Part shown: positions 50,801 to 61,468 of the stretch, in pieces
Numbering within the stretch: the stretch's first letter is position 1
Layout: each line of letters starts with the position of its first letter
Origin: Phallusia mammillata
Lineage: Eukaryota > Chordata > Ascidiacea > Phlebobranchia > Ascidiidae
Length of the DNA stretch: 64,000 nucleotides
Direction: 5' to 3'
NCBI GenBank assembly: GCA_003260075.1
Contig: QLIY01000281.1
Location: 98,037-162,036 of the forward strand
Program-made: the position numbers and the translations under genes
Notes under the pieces: generated by a model
Database searches by the model: none
Told to the model about the DNA's origin: nothing
What the model saw: the letters and a program-made list of their open reading frames with translations, nothing else

Positions 50801-52922
50801 AGAAGAAGCCTGTAGTTGGGATTTGGCAGGCGCGTTTTTGAATCAAATTAGAAGTACCAGAGTGGACGTCTGTGCCCACCAGGATCACCGAAATGGACGT
50901 TACATTATTCCCCCCCCCCATTAGAAGTACCAGAGTGGACGTCTGTGCCCATCAGGAGCACCGAAGTGGACGTTACATTATTATTATTGTAATCGAAATA
51001 TAGAATTAGTAACCTTGGTACAATTATGAATTAACTCGTTGTGTTAACCTAATCATCATGTTACATTTGTTTCAAACGTGTTAAAACAAACGATTTGTTA
51101 ACGTTCATTACTCAAACATCATCTAATCCGAATTCCGGAAACTTTAGTAACAACGTGAGAAAATATCATTTATTTTTTTGACTCACCGAGCCTTGTCTAG
51201 TCAGTCCATCAAATTCCGCTTGCGAGTTCTCCAACTTAAGTTTAATGTTTCCAGTCCACACGCCGTCATCTTGTGGAAGACGCAGAAGCATCTCGAACAT
51301 TCCACCAACTTTCGAACCTCCACTGTACGTCACCTGGACCTCACATTTCACCAATGTGTCGTTGTTTGCTGCCCCTTCGATTTTATTCACCGTAGCCTTG
51401 CCAACACATTGGAAGAACAGTGCAATGTTGGTGTCAAGCCTGCACAACAGTTAAGTATGTAAAACGTATGTACGGTCTAATATGCTGCCAAGTTTGTAAG
51501 CATTGATGTGACTTTCTCAATGTCTAACAAATTGTTGTACCAAAAACCCAACAACATTCATATTTCAAATAGTTGTTTTTGCTGTTTAAAAACTTTTAAA
51601 ATGATACTCGAAGTCTTTCCTTAAAACAAGTTCTTACCATGGAAACAGACGCTTTGAGTTGTTGAAAATTGTTCCACTGACAGTGTTCAGTACAGGGGAA
51701 TATTCTCGAATCTTGTCGACGTCCAACTTCACCTCCACATCCACCGATGCCTCATTTAACTTGTACACACCACTGATTGGTGGAAGTCGTGAAGCTGTAG
51801 TGAAAAAATATTGCTTAGATTGTAACTCAAGTGTTGAATCGGGTTCGGGTATGTGCTTTTGAACGTGGTTTGGTTTGAGTAAAAACATACGGTGCTACTT
51901 TTTAATTACGAGGTTTAATTCAAACAACTTTTCCCGATCAAGATGTGTTTTGCGCCATGGGGTTCAACTGCAGTTCTTGTAATGGTTGCATAACTGCCAG
52001 ACACATAACGATCGGAAATGCGTGACTCTCCTCTGATGCAACCCACACTTCAAAATTTCCACGCTTAAAGTTCTAGACTGCATTTGGTTGTTTGTGCCCA
52101 TGCCTGAGACCTTTTTTTCTCGTGCCAATGCTTTATCGTTGAATTCGCACTGACGTATTTTTAGCTATTTACCGAAAGCATGTTCCATCGCAATTGGTTC
52201 AAATAATTAAAAAAAACATTGTTCATTCTCGTGATTTTTTTAAAGTCGTATTTATTTATGCTTATAAAGCTACAGTCTGATAACTTTTGTTATAAAAGCA
52301 TAGATCCCTTACATTACGCAATAGGTATATGCTCCGGACTGCGGACAGTGCGCGCTGTTTTGATACTTTACTGTGGCTCGAAACTTTGTGCACTGTCTGA
52401 AGCATAAGTAAGCTCCTATTGTAAAAGTTTGCTTTCAAAGATTTTAAAAGGTTGTTCAAGTCCATAGATCCGAAACAGCTGTACGAAGCATTAATAAATC
52501 CCGTTTTTGTATTGCTTAACTATGTTACTTACGTTCTGGCTGCTTTTGATTGGTGCCAGGATACAGTGGTTCTTTCCTTGATTGCCCTGCACAACAAACA
52601 ATCATTCATACGCTGGAATGCTGATGAACAGCTGTGAGATGCACGTGCTAAGGATACGCCATTTAAAATTAACAAACTACTGGTGTTATCTATAGTAAGG
52701 CTATACGCGTGTTATTGCAATACCCGGTCATTTCGGTGTAAATTCGTGATGTTTTTTACAGGCCATTGAGTGTTTAAATGTAAGTTTCAAAAAATATATC
52801 TTTAAATACAGTATACTGTGCAAATTCAAACGACGTTAAACCAACTGCAAAGAATATAGCTATTTTAAGTGTTGATCACAGCAAAACGACAAAAAGTTCT
52901 GCGAAATACCTTCAAAATACAT
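37132..52922 (-). CDS. metzincin-hemocyanin/phenoloxidase fusion, copy 3 (28 exons)
   Basis: Predicted cytosolic or leaderless multidomain protein of about 1512 residues. It starts at a 13-nt microexon (ATGTATTTTGAAG, 52910-52922) with no signal peptide, as in arthropod prophenoloxidases. Domains in order: beta-rich N-terminal region (about 20-220); metzincin protease, HEIGHTLGLVH at 309-319 and SWMNY at 330-334; linker with an Asp run (exon 9) and beta-sandwich (to about 560); helical segment; hemocyanin N domain (about 650-820); copper domain with HHRHWH (866-871), H908, H1024, H1028, H1058; hemocyanin C domain (CGWP, SYCG, MGYPF); then a C-terminal extension ending at 37132. Every splice junction is phase-consistent across the protease-hemocyanin boundary. 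A 10-nt G run in exon 13 breaks the frame by one base, and exons 14-17 are locally duplicated; both look like assembly faults. Phenoloxidase activity is inferred from family. Confidence 0.82.
38338..38412 (-). tRNA. tRNA-like pseudogene or SINE head
   Basis: The minus strand has a consensus B box (GGTTCAAATCC) preceded by TGGTGCCTAGCGCCTTGG, which resembles an A box, at roughly tRNA spacing. The stems do not pair well (the T stem is poor), so a functional tRNA is unlikely; a tRNA-derived SINE or decayed tRNA is more likely. It lies in the copy 3 intron between exons 25 and 26. Confidence 0.3.
38748..38963. mobile_element. one-ended hAT fragment abutting a 96-nt poly(C) tract
   Basis: The right end ...AGGTTGCCGACCCCTG is a hAT terminus, and ACCGGTCCGCGAGG and ACCGGTCCGCAGTGC lie inside. 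The expected opposite terminus is replaced by a C run (38748-38843). It lies in the intron between exons 24 and 25 of copy 3. Confidence 0.6.
40580..43006 (-). other. copy 3 type-3 copper centre exons 18-21
   Basis: CuA: HHRHWH spans the exon 17-18 junction and FMHQQMLARYDAER follows. CuB: HNSGHGVF (exon 20) and RDPIFYRWHKHVDD (exon 21). All six His expected for a binuclear copper site are present. Confidence 0.88.
42416..42753. mobile_element. hAT-type MITE, CAGAGTTGTAA termini, TSD ATACAAGT/ATCCAAGT
   Basis: The left end CAGAGTTGTAA and right end TTACAACTCTG are inverted. 8-bp flanks ATACAAGT and ATCCAAGT differ by one base. CCCGAACCCGGCCCG arrays sit at both ends. Same family as 12032-12196; here the middle is complete. 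It lies in a copy 3 intron. Confidence 0.85.
42994..45120 (-). repeat. 1.1-kb tandem duplication carrying exons 16-17 of copy 3
   Basis: About 42994-44094 and 44106-45120 are direct repeats of high but imperfect identity, joined by 11 C (44095-44105). Each holds an exon 16 (43838-44050 and 44870-45082) and an exon 17 (43385-43519 and 44448-44582). Exons 16+17 total 348 nt and both ends have the same phase, so splicing both in would keep the frame. Unmerged haplotypes are the simplest explanation; a real tandem exon duplication is possible. Confidence 0.75.
45219..45388. mobile_element. short hAT-like MITE
   Basis: Left end CAGTGGGATTCAGTTGG, right end AATCCTACCACTG. GAACCGGTT/AACCGGCTG words are inside. 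No clear target duplication. Confidence 0.5.
45632..46052 (-). repeat. partial duplicate of copy 3 exons 14-15
   Basis: A second exon 15 (45632-45758) and a 3' part of exon 14 (from about 45920 to 46052) repeat the full exons at 46443-46569 and 46692-46881. The exon 14 duplicate is cut by a 12-nt C run (46053-46064) followed by a hAT end. Not usable as an exon as it stands. Confidence 0.75.
46053..46099. mobile_element. solo hAT terminus behind a C run
   Basis: After 12 C the sequence reads GCATGCGGCCCGCGGG, then CCGTAGTTTGCCCACCCCTG. This closely matches the right end of the element at 32865-35031. The rest of the element is missing. Confidence 0.65.
46846..47060. repeat. local duplication across an 11-nt C run (exon 14 acceptor region)
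   Basis: The exon 14 start and its acceptor (46846-46900) recur after the C run at 46960-46970. The repeat begins with ACAAGCTGCTTGTACTTAA and continues into the intron. Confidence 0.7.
47580..47589. repeat. 10-nt C run causing a frameshift in copy 3 exon 13
   Basis: On the coding strand TTCTGGAAGGAAGC is followed by ten G and then AACAGAAG. Copies 1 and 2 have normal codons here (EEPGKQK or AEPTKQK). Copy 3 exon 13 is 266 nt against 273 in copy 2, which shifts the frame. Confidence 0.85.
48982..49304 (-). other. copy 3 zinc-protease active-site exons 7-8
   Basis: HEIGHTLGLVHS (exon 7) and SWMNY (exon 8) supply the zinc ligands, catalytic Glu and Met-turn of a metzincin-like fold. The split between zinc site and Met-turn by an intron is conserved with copy 2. 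Confidence 0.82.
49797..49856. mobile_element. solo hAT-like terminus behind an 11-nt C run
   Basis: C run 49797-49807, then GCGCGACCCATG, GGGTCGCGACCCATAC and the end TTTGAGAACCACTG. Only one terminus is present; the other is replaced by the C run. Confidence 0.55.
50850..50985. repeat. direct repeat across a 10-nt C run
   Basis: A unit containing AGAAGTACCAGAGTGGACGT and ATGGACGTTACATTATT occurs at about 50851-50909 and again at about 50921-50982, with 10 C (50910-50919) between. Confidence 0.75.
52343..52399. repeat. short inverted repeat related to the 7488-7900 element
   Basis: GGACAGTGCGCGCTGTTTTG and GTGCACTGTCTG face each other, with TGAAGCATAAGTAAGC outside, matching the end vocabulary of the foldback element in copy 1. 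In intron 2 of copy 3 this relative is much shorter. Confidence 0.4.
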
Positions 52923-53110
52923 CTTCAGTCAATGTCGGTAATATTTCGCACTTCAATACAAGAAAGGAAACTTTTCAGCAGCTTTTTGCAGCAAATTGCA
53001 CTTCCCTAATGATTCGAAAACGTATTCAACTGCTCAGACCTGAAACAAAACCTGTCTGATGGTGTTTACTGCACAAAGCACTGGCGACGGAAGCTGGTTA
53101 GACCTACGTT

Positions 53111-53176
53111 GTTGTTTTGTAGGAAGTCGCTTCGTGACTGTACGACAGCTCTATTCTCTCCTACATCCCCTAGATA
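53111..53176 (-). promoter_or_regulatory. conserved upstream block, copy 3
   Basis: Contains GGAAGTCGCTTCGTGACTG (53122-53140) identical to the block upstream of copy 1, about 200 bp before the copy 3 start codon. It could be a shared promoter element, an untranslated exon or a dispersed repeat. Confidence 0.4.
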
Positions 53177-55606
53177 GGACTGAATAATCGTCGTTTGCCG
53201 AAGTACATTAATATAATCAATATAAGTCTTATCGTTTTGATCCTGCAAACTAATAGGAACTGCATAGCTTCGGTGTTTCAAGAGTCTTTTTTAGCCAATT
53301 ATTTATATATTTTATCGAAGATGGAATTCAAATCTAACACTTCTTGCAGCAAAATAGTCAAGCTTCTAATAGTCAACTTGCAGCAAAATAGTCAAGCTTC
53401 CATGAAATATATCGACACGTAAACAAGAATCACAAAAAAGCAAGCGGACTATAAATGTTGTGCGATTTTAAAAACAAACGCTGCACACATTGGATGGTGA
53501 CTGCTGTTTAGTTGGCATTTCCTGATGACTAACCTGATGAATTGTTGCATCGTTACATACACTACTCTTTTCCGCAAAACAGACTCTTTTGACACAGGCC
53601 TACTGACTAGAGTTCCACCAAATGTAAAATTTATATGCACGTTTTTGGGAGGATGATGTCATCCGATAAAAATGCGTTGCCATGTACCAGCACGCATCAA
53701 GGCTTGGGTTTTTACCTCAAAGTTCGTTTTTCTTTGGTTGGCACAAACACTCTGCGAACTGTATCTAAACTTTCACCAGGAAAACGTTAGTTTCGTTATG
53801 TAGACCAGAATATCCAAAAGTCCCGTACTTGTGAAACTTCTTATTTGAGAATTGGATTTCGGAACAACACTAAGGCGCCAAAAAATCTTTGGAGCTTATA
53901 CGCGATGACAGGCAAAATGCTGAAATTAACTTTCTTCCGATGATGAAGTTTTTGCTGTGAGTTTGAAAATTGTACAAATTTTAATTGTACTAATTATGCT
54001 GTCATCACATTCATGTAATGATTGCTAAAATTACCCAATACACAGGATGCATGACATCTTTGGATACTTAATAGTTAAAAAACTTGACGGTACTTTCCTG
54101 TCAGTTATTGGGAACGAAATCATGTGTGCTGGCGACAAAAGTGTAGCTTACAGCCGTTCTTGTGCAACATTTGAGTATTCGCGCCAATGTTACTCACGGG
54201 CGCAACTTTTTCAAATTAATGCATCTCCATTTGCTCAATAAAATGTTAATAGACCTGTTTAATAGCGCGTTCCTATACTTTGCGGCAACGATCATAGAAG
54301 TTCATGTAGTCTATTTGCAATATTCGCCGTAATAACAAATGATCTCGACTTTCTACGTATATATATATATGCTTGGGTGCAGCTCTTGGAATGTTTTCGT
54401 TGATTATGTTTAGGTCGTAAAAATGGTGTTTTGCCACAAAGCCGAAATAAACACGGAGTAAGTTTTCGAGTCTTAGTTCAATGTTAGAAAAGTTCCTTTT
54501 CGAAAATAGTGGTTTCGCGCTTCGCAAAGCGGCACTGAAAAGATTCAATTATCAACCCCAAGAACTTAGAAGGAATAACCACAACGTTAACCGCTAAACG
54601 AAAAAAACATGGGTCGCTGACTACATATAATTTAGGTAATTCCCGAAGTTTGTTTCAGGAATCACATGCAGAATTTTCCGGTTTTCCAGCGTGGCCCAAC
54701 CAAGTTACCATAACGAAACTCCAAAGAACGTCGTAATCCATATCATTTGTCATGGGACGCTAAGTTGTGCCAAAATATGTGGTGACACATTGATTTAGTG
54801 GAATGTGATGTCACTCTGGAAAAATCCGTTTAAAGCTGTCTCAATTTTCGCCAGCAAGATTGTGTCATAAAATAACAAAGATTTTAAAATACCACAACTC
54901 TATAAATGTTTTTTTAGGTGGTACTCCTTTCCGAATGCAGTAACTTTGGAGTAAACTATTTTCTTGAATATAAATCACGTCAAAGTCTATACACAGTCAA
55001 AAATGTTCAAATAAACAACGACTTGACGTTTAGACAACTTAAAAAATATAAGAATCCGTGTGTAATGTTATTCTTGCCTTTTCTGGTTTTACTTGCTGGT
55101 TGGGTTTTGTATTTCCTTTGAGAATGACATTGAAATTGTCGAAACGTTATCGTTTTTTATATTGGCTTGTTTGTTTCTTGTAGGGCGTGTTTTGCTACAA
55201 ACAAGCAGCAAGCAATATCCTTCACAACATCACGTGCAGACGCCGAACTATCTATAGCTTCCGTGTTGATTACAGTTGACTCACAAAATCCTTCCGGTGG
55301 TAAGGCTTTTAGCTACTTCAGCAGCTGGAAGTTAAGTTGAAGATACGCGCGTGTCGCAAATTTGCATGCAGTGCGTCTTCCTTTGTGTGTCAAGGGTGCG
55401 CATTGTCAACACCTCTTCTCGAAGTTAAACGAGTGCGCAATCTTTGCGACTGCTAGGGACGTGACGTCACGTTCTGCGCCGAATAGTGAAAGTTCACGTA
55501 ATATTTTTTGGAGATTTTGAAGTAATGATGCGTTTTTGAAATAATGTTTTTGAAGTAATGATACTTTATTAAGGATGTCACTGTCCGGATGTGGGTCGCC
55601 GTTTTT

Positions 55607-55871
55607 AGAACCACTATGGTATTTGCAACCATTCTTTACGCTTTTTTATAGTAAAGACAAAAGAGCAACGCACTGTAATAGGCAGATTAACTTTTACTTT
55701 GTCACACGCATAAAGGAAATGCCGCTTCCGGTGATGCTAGAACCACGAAAGTCTTTGCAATCATTCTTTACGTTTTTTATATTGTAAAAACAAAAGTGAA
55801 ACACACAGTATACTACAGCTCAACTTTTCTTTATCACACGCATAAAGGAAATGTCGCTTCAGTGATAACTT
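55607..55871. repeat. two-unit tandem repeat, about 132 bp
   Basis: Units 55607-55738 and 55739-55871 both start AGAACCAC. They share CATTCTTTACG and TCACACGCATAAAGGAAATG at matching positions, with scattered differences. Confidence 0.7.
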
Positions 55872-56790
55872 GGTTTCAAAAGCAACATAACTGGTTTGTT
55901 TGTGGTATTTACTACAGCAAAAGCAACTAAAGAATGACAACCCTAATTTCCTTTTGTAGCCTTGTGAAACTCCTGTCTTTCAGTTCAGTTGATGCCACTC
56001 TGTTTTTATTGCGGCTCATAAGAACCTTTTTAAGGCCTTATGCGCAATATCATTATTTTTTAGAGGTTTAGATACGTAAACAAGGTATATGGTCATTTCA
56101 ATTAAATTTAATGCGCGGTACATAGTTTCATGCAATGCAGCCTAGACAACGCAGTATTCTTGGCACCGGTTTCGAATATTGGACATTGCCCAAAAATAAC
56201 GTTGAAAACCATTGCTAAGCGATCTGTGGGTTTTTGCGCAAAATAAGTGTAACGAGAGATTCCCCCCTGACATTGAAAGTGTAATACTGTGTTTATTGTC
56301 AAATGAATATATAACGCTGATACACAAAAAGGACAATTTCGAACTTTACTACGCATAAAACATAGGATGTCTAATTTAGCCTAACAGTAAGTAAAAACAA
56401 AAATTACCGTACAATTAACAATGAGACGATAGTATTGTTGGTTTAGTACATTTGTAACGTATTCTTAGTGCCTGAAACACAACCAAAGCGTTTCGTCTGA
56501 ATAGTAGTGCTAAGAACAGGCGTTAAATTCTAAAGGAGCTTTACAACAACTAAACAAGAAGCACCTGAATACAACGCGTTGACTTTGAATCTAGCCTATA
56601 GATAACGATCCATCCTATGTTTAAATAATATGCTAATTTCTTAGTTGGGTGCGACAAAAAAATGCGAAAAACTAGATTATTATAATATTACTTTAATCAT
56701 TAGGCAATAAATAAGATTTGCAACTGCCTGCTTTAAAACGATTAACGTACTTTGTTTAGTTCAATTTATATTTGAAACCATACTAAAGCA

Positions 56791-56796
56791 TTTATT
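56791..56796 (-). terminator. candidate polyadenylation signal for the CIMIP2-like gene
   Basis: Minus-strand AATAAA about 170 bp downstream of the stop codon at 56966. Confidence 0.4.
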
Positions 56797-56965
56797 TTAA
56801 ATAACAAATGAGTAATATTAATAACTTTTGTAGGCGTTTTGCGCACTTTATGATTCAAAATCGACAGAAATTATTTAATAACGTTTGTCTTTCGAATCAA
56901 AAGGAAACATGCAAAAGTAGCCTCTTAGCGCGTTCTAGCATGTAGCGAACAAGTAACATATATCG

Positions 56966-59900
56966 TTACGCCGCCGTAGTCAGCGATCGAACTCCAGATT
57001 GTCCCGCTGGGGGTAGCTTTAAAGTATTATTGGTGTGTTGGCCGTAGGTGTGCCCGATCATGTACTTGTAACCTATAAAACAAATGTATAATTAATATAA
57101 TTATTAATTTAAAGAATAATTGTCTAAAAACTACAAACGCCTACAACGAAGTCAATTGTAGGTGGATTGCTAGAAAAGTTTTGGTTAAAGTAAATTACCA
57201 AATTTACCTGGTATATATCCAGTGTAGTGTGGGACCATTCCGATATTCGACGGGTAAATAATGGTTTTGTCCTTGTGCGGGTGAGCGCGCGGTTTTGTGA
57301 CGCGTTCACCATGGTCCACGTCAGCGCTTTCGACCCGGGTCTTGGCGGCGTCATTGAAAAGGGAAAGTCCTTTTTTGCTCTGCACTGGGTAGCCTAGCGA
57401 TATCAGCTCTCTGGTGCGAGGGACAAACCCGGTGTAACCTAAAAAGTTTAAGATTCAGACTATGAAATTACATCTGGCTTCTAAATACAAACGGCATATA
57501 CTTTACATGATTTATTTGATTTATTGAAATAAGTTCAGTTGATGCAAACGTTGTTTTGCCACTGAGAGTACAATGTGACACAAGATGTTGAGAACAGTAA
57601 TTAACCTTTTAGCAGCAATATTTACTAGAACAATAAAGTATTCTGTGCTCAAGCGTTGCGTTTATCTTTAAACAAAAGTTTAGTTACTTCTCTTATCAAG
57701 GTATCACTTTTCAATCATAGTTTTGCAACAACATTAACTCAGATAAAAGCTTTTAGTGTCAACTGTACAAAGGTATATATCTCATTGCAAACCTGATTTA
57801 AACCATTTCATCGGGTTCTCGTTGTCCATGAAGTATGGCGATCCGTATGGTTTAAACTCTTGTGGTGACTGATACCGCTTGGCATCTTTCGCTTGAGGGG
57901 ACAAGGGAGTCGCGTAGCGTGACGTCAACAACTAAACAGAGAACACTTATGTAAACTAATGCACAAAACTGGGCCCAAGGGACAGAATTAGGAGCAAAGA
58001 AGAAATTGAAAAAAACACGATTGAATCAGTATTGCTAAAGGCGATTGACACATCTCATGTGCAAAGTAATTGATATAAACAATATATCGCGAGTACGTAT
58101 TATAGCGTTGTTTAAAACTCTGCAACACGTCCAACCAAAGATTATTGGGGTTGAGGACTTTACCAATCAAGCTTGAATAAAAGAATACTAGCAAAGGTTT
58201 GATATAACTCCTCCTAACTAAATGGTAACGCGTTTGGTATTGTAAAAACATGTTAAAGTCAATTTGACTATGTCCTTACGCCACAATCATTTAAACAAAA
58301 TCTTTCAAGAGAAATTTACCGATTTTTCTTCGTCGGTGGTAGGTCTTATGCTTCCCGTCTGTAGGGCAAAGACCTTCTTGAGCTGGTGTTGTTTGCCTTT
58401 GATATCCTGCTGTTCTGTTTCGTGGTGACTCAGTGCACTTCGGCACATTTCTCCGTAAGTGTTGGCAAAGTAATGCTGTCTCTTTGGTATGTAACCTAAA
58501 CAGTCAAGCACGATATTTTTCACGGTTACCAATCATTTAGGAGCTTTTGTTAAACATTAACACTCGCCGCCTTTATGAGTAAACTTTTGGCCCATCGGAG
58601 ATATTCCATTGAAAATTTTATAGGTGGTTTTACTTTTGGATAATTTGGATGCACTCTATCGCGGTTTACTTTAGGTAAAACAACAGGGTCAAAGATTTTG
58701 ATTGAAAATTACAGACTGGGTTTAAATTGAAACCACAAATCATCAACGATATTACGCAGCCCGTAAGAAAACATTTAAAATGTGATTCCAGAAAAGTCAA
58801 TTCTATTTTGATTTAATTTTGTATAAAATCACCTGTATAACCAGGAACCATTTGTTCCGTCAAGTTTTGATTTCCCCAGCTGTCTCCCCGGGACCGCAGG
58901 GTTAACCTCCGCTCATCCAGTGGAGGTGGGTGGACCGCATCAGTGGGAGTAAGTACGTACTGACCGGACTTATGGACGTTGTCGTCTGTGAGAATTTCCA
59001 CCGAGTGGCGCCCGTACGTTTTACCGATCCTGTATTTGTATTGTGGCAAATAGCCGCAGTATCTGTAACACATTAAAAACTAGAATTTACCATTTTTGTT
59101 AAAGTAAGTTGGAAAAATCGGCAAGATTGTTCCCTTGCAGCTAAAAATACATGTAAAATTGGTTGTAAAATGACTTCGCGTGCACTGTTTAATAGCATCT
59201 GTCGATCGATTGCATCATTAGCTGCATGCGGTGTGATGCAAATTATGCGAAACACTAAACGAATGATGAAACTCAAACAAAAAAATCACACTAACTGTTG
59301 GGCTGGGTGCGGGGTATACTTTCCTCACCGAGCAAACGTTTGATAAATCTACGAATAGTGGCTGAACATCAACAGGGCAATCTGGTTTTGCTTTATACTT
59401 TTACCTGTAGATACTTTTTTTTTTATAAAGGCTATGGTATCCAAAAGAACATTATGCATTGTGCTTTACATCCAAACCATCTGTGAAATTAGTCAAAACA
59501 TTGTAAAAAATATTGAACATGCCTAACTAAAGCTTTGTGAAAGTTCTGTTCATACATGCAAACTCAACGCATAAAACCCGAAATTTGTAATTAAATAAAC
59601 TTACAGCGGCCTATAGGTTACACAAACCAAACAATACAACCAAAGCTTTGGATAATCAATATCCATACTTTGCTAATACTCATTCAAGTGGCATCCAAGC
59701 ATCAACAATCGCTGCTCGTGCGTTAAGCTTTTAAGCCCATAGTGGCACTTAAAACGGTTATAAGTGGACTTTCACGCACACAGCTGTAATATGACCCAAG
59801 CTTTTGATGGCACGCTTCTTTAATTTAATCACTGCTTCATTGGATTAAAGCGATTTTGTCCTTAAGTTTACCGCCCAAACACAGCTTGTTGATTTTGTTT

Positions 59901-61468
59901 TAATTTCATGTCTTTAACTGATAAAGTCCCAAGAAATGAGTGGATTTAAAATATCATGCAAAATTCTGTCATGTGAAAATAAAGTTCAATACATAAAGTT
60001 TTTATAGTTGTAAAGTGTTTTTTTGTGCTCTCTCAAAGCATATTTTGTAACAAGGTTTATAAAACAGACCTGACAAAAAATGTTCAGGTGGATCCAAATC
60101 AAGTGTTAATCATTTAAAAACGTCTGATATCATGAAGCGATAATAAAATAACGATAGCTTGCAGCCATTACAAGGATATTATTCGTGGTGTTTTTTTTCT
60201 TCGTCAGAGTGAAATCAAAAAAATTTAAGGGCATTATTGTATTCCGTTTCGGCATTAGTTGTGGCTATTATGAAAAGACTAGGCGACCCCTGAGTAAGCA
60301 TATAGTTCTCATTTCTCCACAATACAGTGTTTTATTTTATTCATGTTTTTGAAACAAATACGACGCACCACCTGTCATGCCAGCCGACCAACATATTTTT
60401 ATCAAATCCAAAAGCCATAATATACTTCATCAACAAAAGCTTGTTGAGTAAACCGTTGGGTATTTTGTTGCTATAGCATACTATTTGAAACAAAGGTATA
60501 TTTAACCTTTGCAGACACAGCTAAAGATGGTCATTGTTTACTAAACCCCAAATGTCGATATAACCTGGTTTAATTTACGCTTGCAGACTGGTGGGATTAA
60601 AAACGTAAACATGGAGGTTTCATAGAAGGTCGCAGTTGACAAAGGGATCATAACTTTGCCTGAAACACAAAGCGGACCAGGTTACGCGGGCCATCGTCCG
60701 TACAACGATGTGTCATTGTGTCGTAAAGCTACACCCATTGTCGGCGTTCCAAAACCATTCAGCCCGCAGGTATATCGACCCTAAGCGATTTGACATTTGA
60801 CAGTCCGTCACCAACTCCTACGGATTTAATTTTTTCCTGGCAAGCCCGTGGAAATATTAACGTGCCTTGTTTGCTTAATGGAACACAGGTGGCCTTGACT
60901 TTAAGTACAACGGATACTGGGTAACTTTCCTCGCACACAAAAGCGTTCCTGAACGTGGTTTATGCAACGCCGTAAAAAATATGCTGCGCTTTAGGGAATT
61001 AAAATAACTTTTCCATCTTTTCCATTCCATAATTTGATATTCGCTCTTTATATTTGTTATTCCATGTTTTAAGCACAACAAAGGTGGGAATTTAATTTGT
61101 ACTTTTTGTATGTTTACGGAATTAAGTCGTTTTATACTGTTTTATCCGTTGTGTTACGTTGACATCAAAAAGCATTATCACACATCAGCACATAAAGTGT
61201 TTTGTCAAAGCGTTTTTCAATTAAAGGCATACGATAACTATCACATTGAATTCACATGACACCAAACTCCAAAATATTAGACGCATTTCCCCCAAAGCTG
61301 AAGCATACCAAACTGAAGCACTAAAATCGAAATTGTAACTAGTGTCGTTATTCCCCGGACAATCCATACCATCTATATCTGGTAAACATTTTTCTTGCAA
61401 AACAAACATAAACCTTACCTGGGAAGGTAATAAGGGTCTTCGGTAAACAATTCGCTCCGTCGAGGCAT
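56966..61468 (-). CDS. ciliary microtubule inner protein 2 (FAM166) family protein
   Basis: Six exons: 61419-61468, 58833-59062, 58320-58495, 57793-57931, 57208-57438, 56966-57072. All junctions are in frame, giving 310 residues. It opens MPRRSELFTEDPYYLPR and carries repeated family signatures: YCGYLPQYKYRIGKTYGR, VPGYTG-YIPKRQHYFANTYG, GYTGFVPRTREL, HYTGYIPG-YKYMIGHTYGQ. This alternation of xGYxGxxP and TYG motifs is characteristic of the CIMIP2/FAM166 proteins, which line the lumen of axonemal doublet microtubules in vertebrates. No signal peptide or membrane segment. Introns mostly fall just before or inside GY motifs, consistent with repeat-unit evolution. Which paralogue (A, B or C) is unclear. 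The start is the first Met after an in-frame upstream gap and matches the short conserved N terminus. Confidence 0.85.

Larger units (their letters stand above)
47398..52922 (-). other. copy 3, exons 1-13 (N-terminal region, protease, linker)
   Basis: Exons: 52910-52922, 52533-52586, 51638-51794, 51187-51439, 50016-50192, 49501-49688, 49177-49304, 48982-49118, 48690-48866, 48330-48458, 47884-48088, 47774-47820, 47398-47663. The lengths equal those of copy 2 except exon 5 (+6) and exon 13 (-7, in the C run). Exon 9 carries MTDDDDDLEGD, an acidic stretch missing from copy 2, just before the beta-sandwich that begins EFTIKIRPEPYG. No start codon with a signal peptide or promoter-like break was seen between the protease exons and exon 14. 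Confidence 0.8.
52923..56965. other. intergenic region, no gene recognised
   Basis: Between the copy 3 start and the CIMIP2 stop I find no exon with family resemblance or a consistent splice pattern. It includes the copy 3 upstream block (53111-53176), a TATATATATAT stretch near 54358 and a two-unit tandem repeat (55607-55871). Confidence 0.5.

Noticed and set aside
53066..53281. Minus-strand ORF upstream of copy 3 (with AVVQSRSDFL)
   Set aside because: The homologous block upstream of copy 1 is not open in the same frame, so the conservation is not protein-level.
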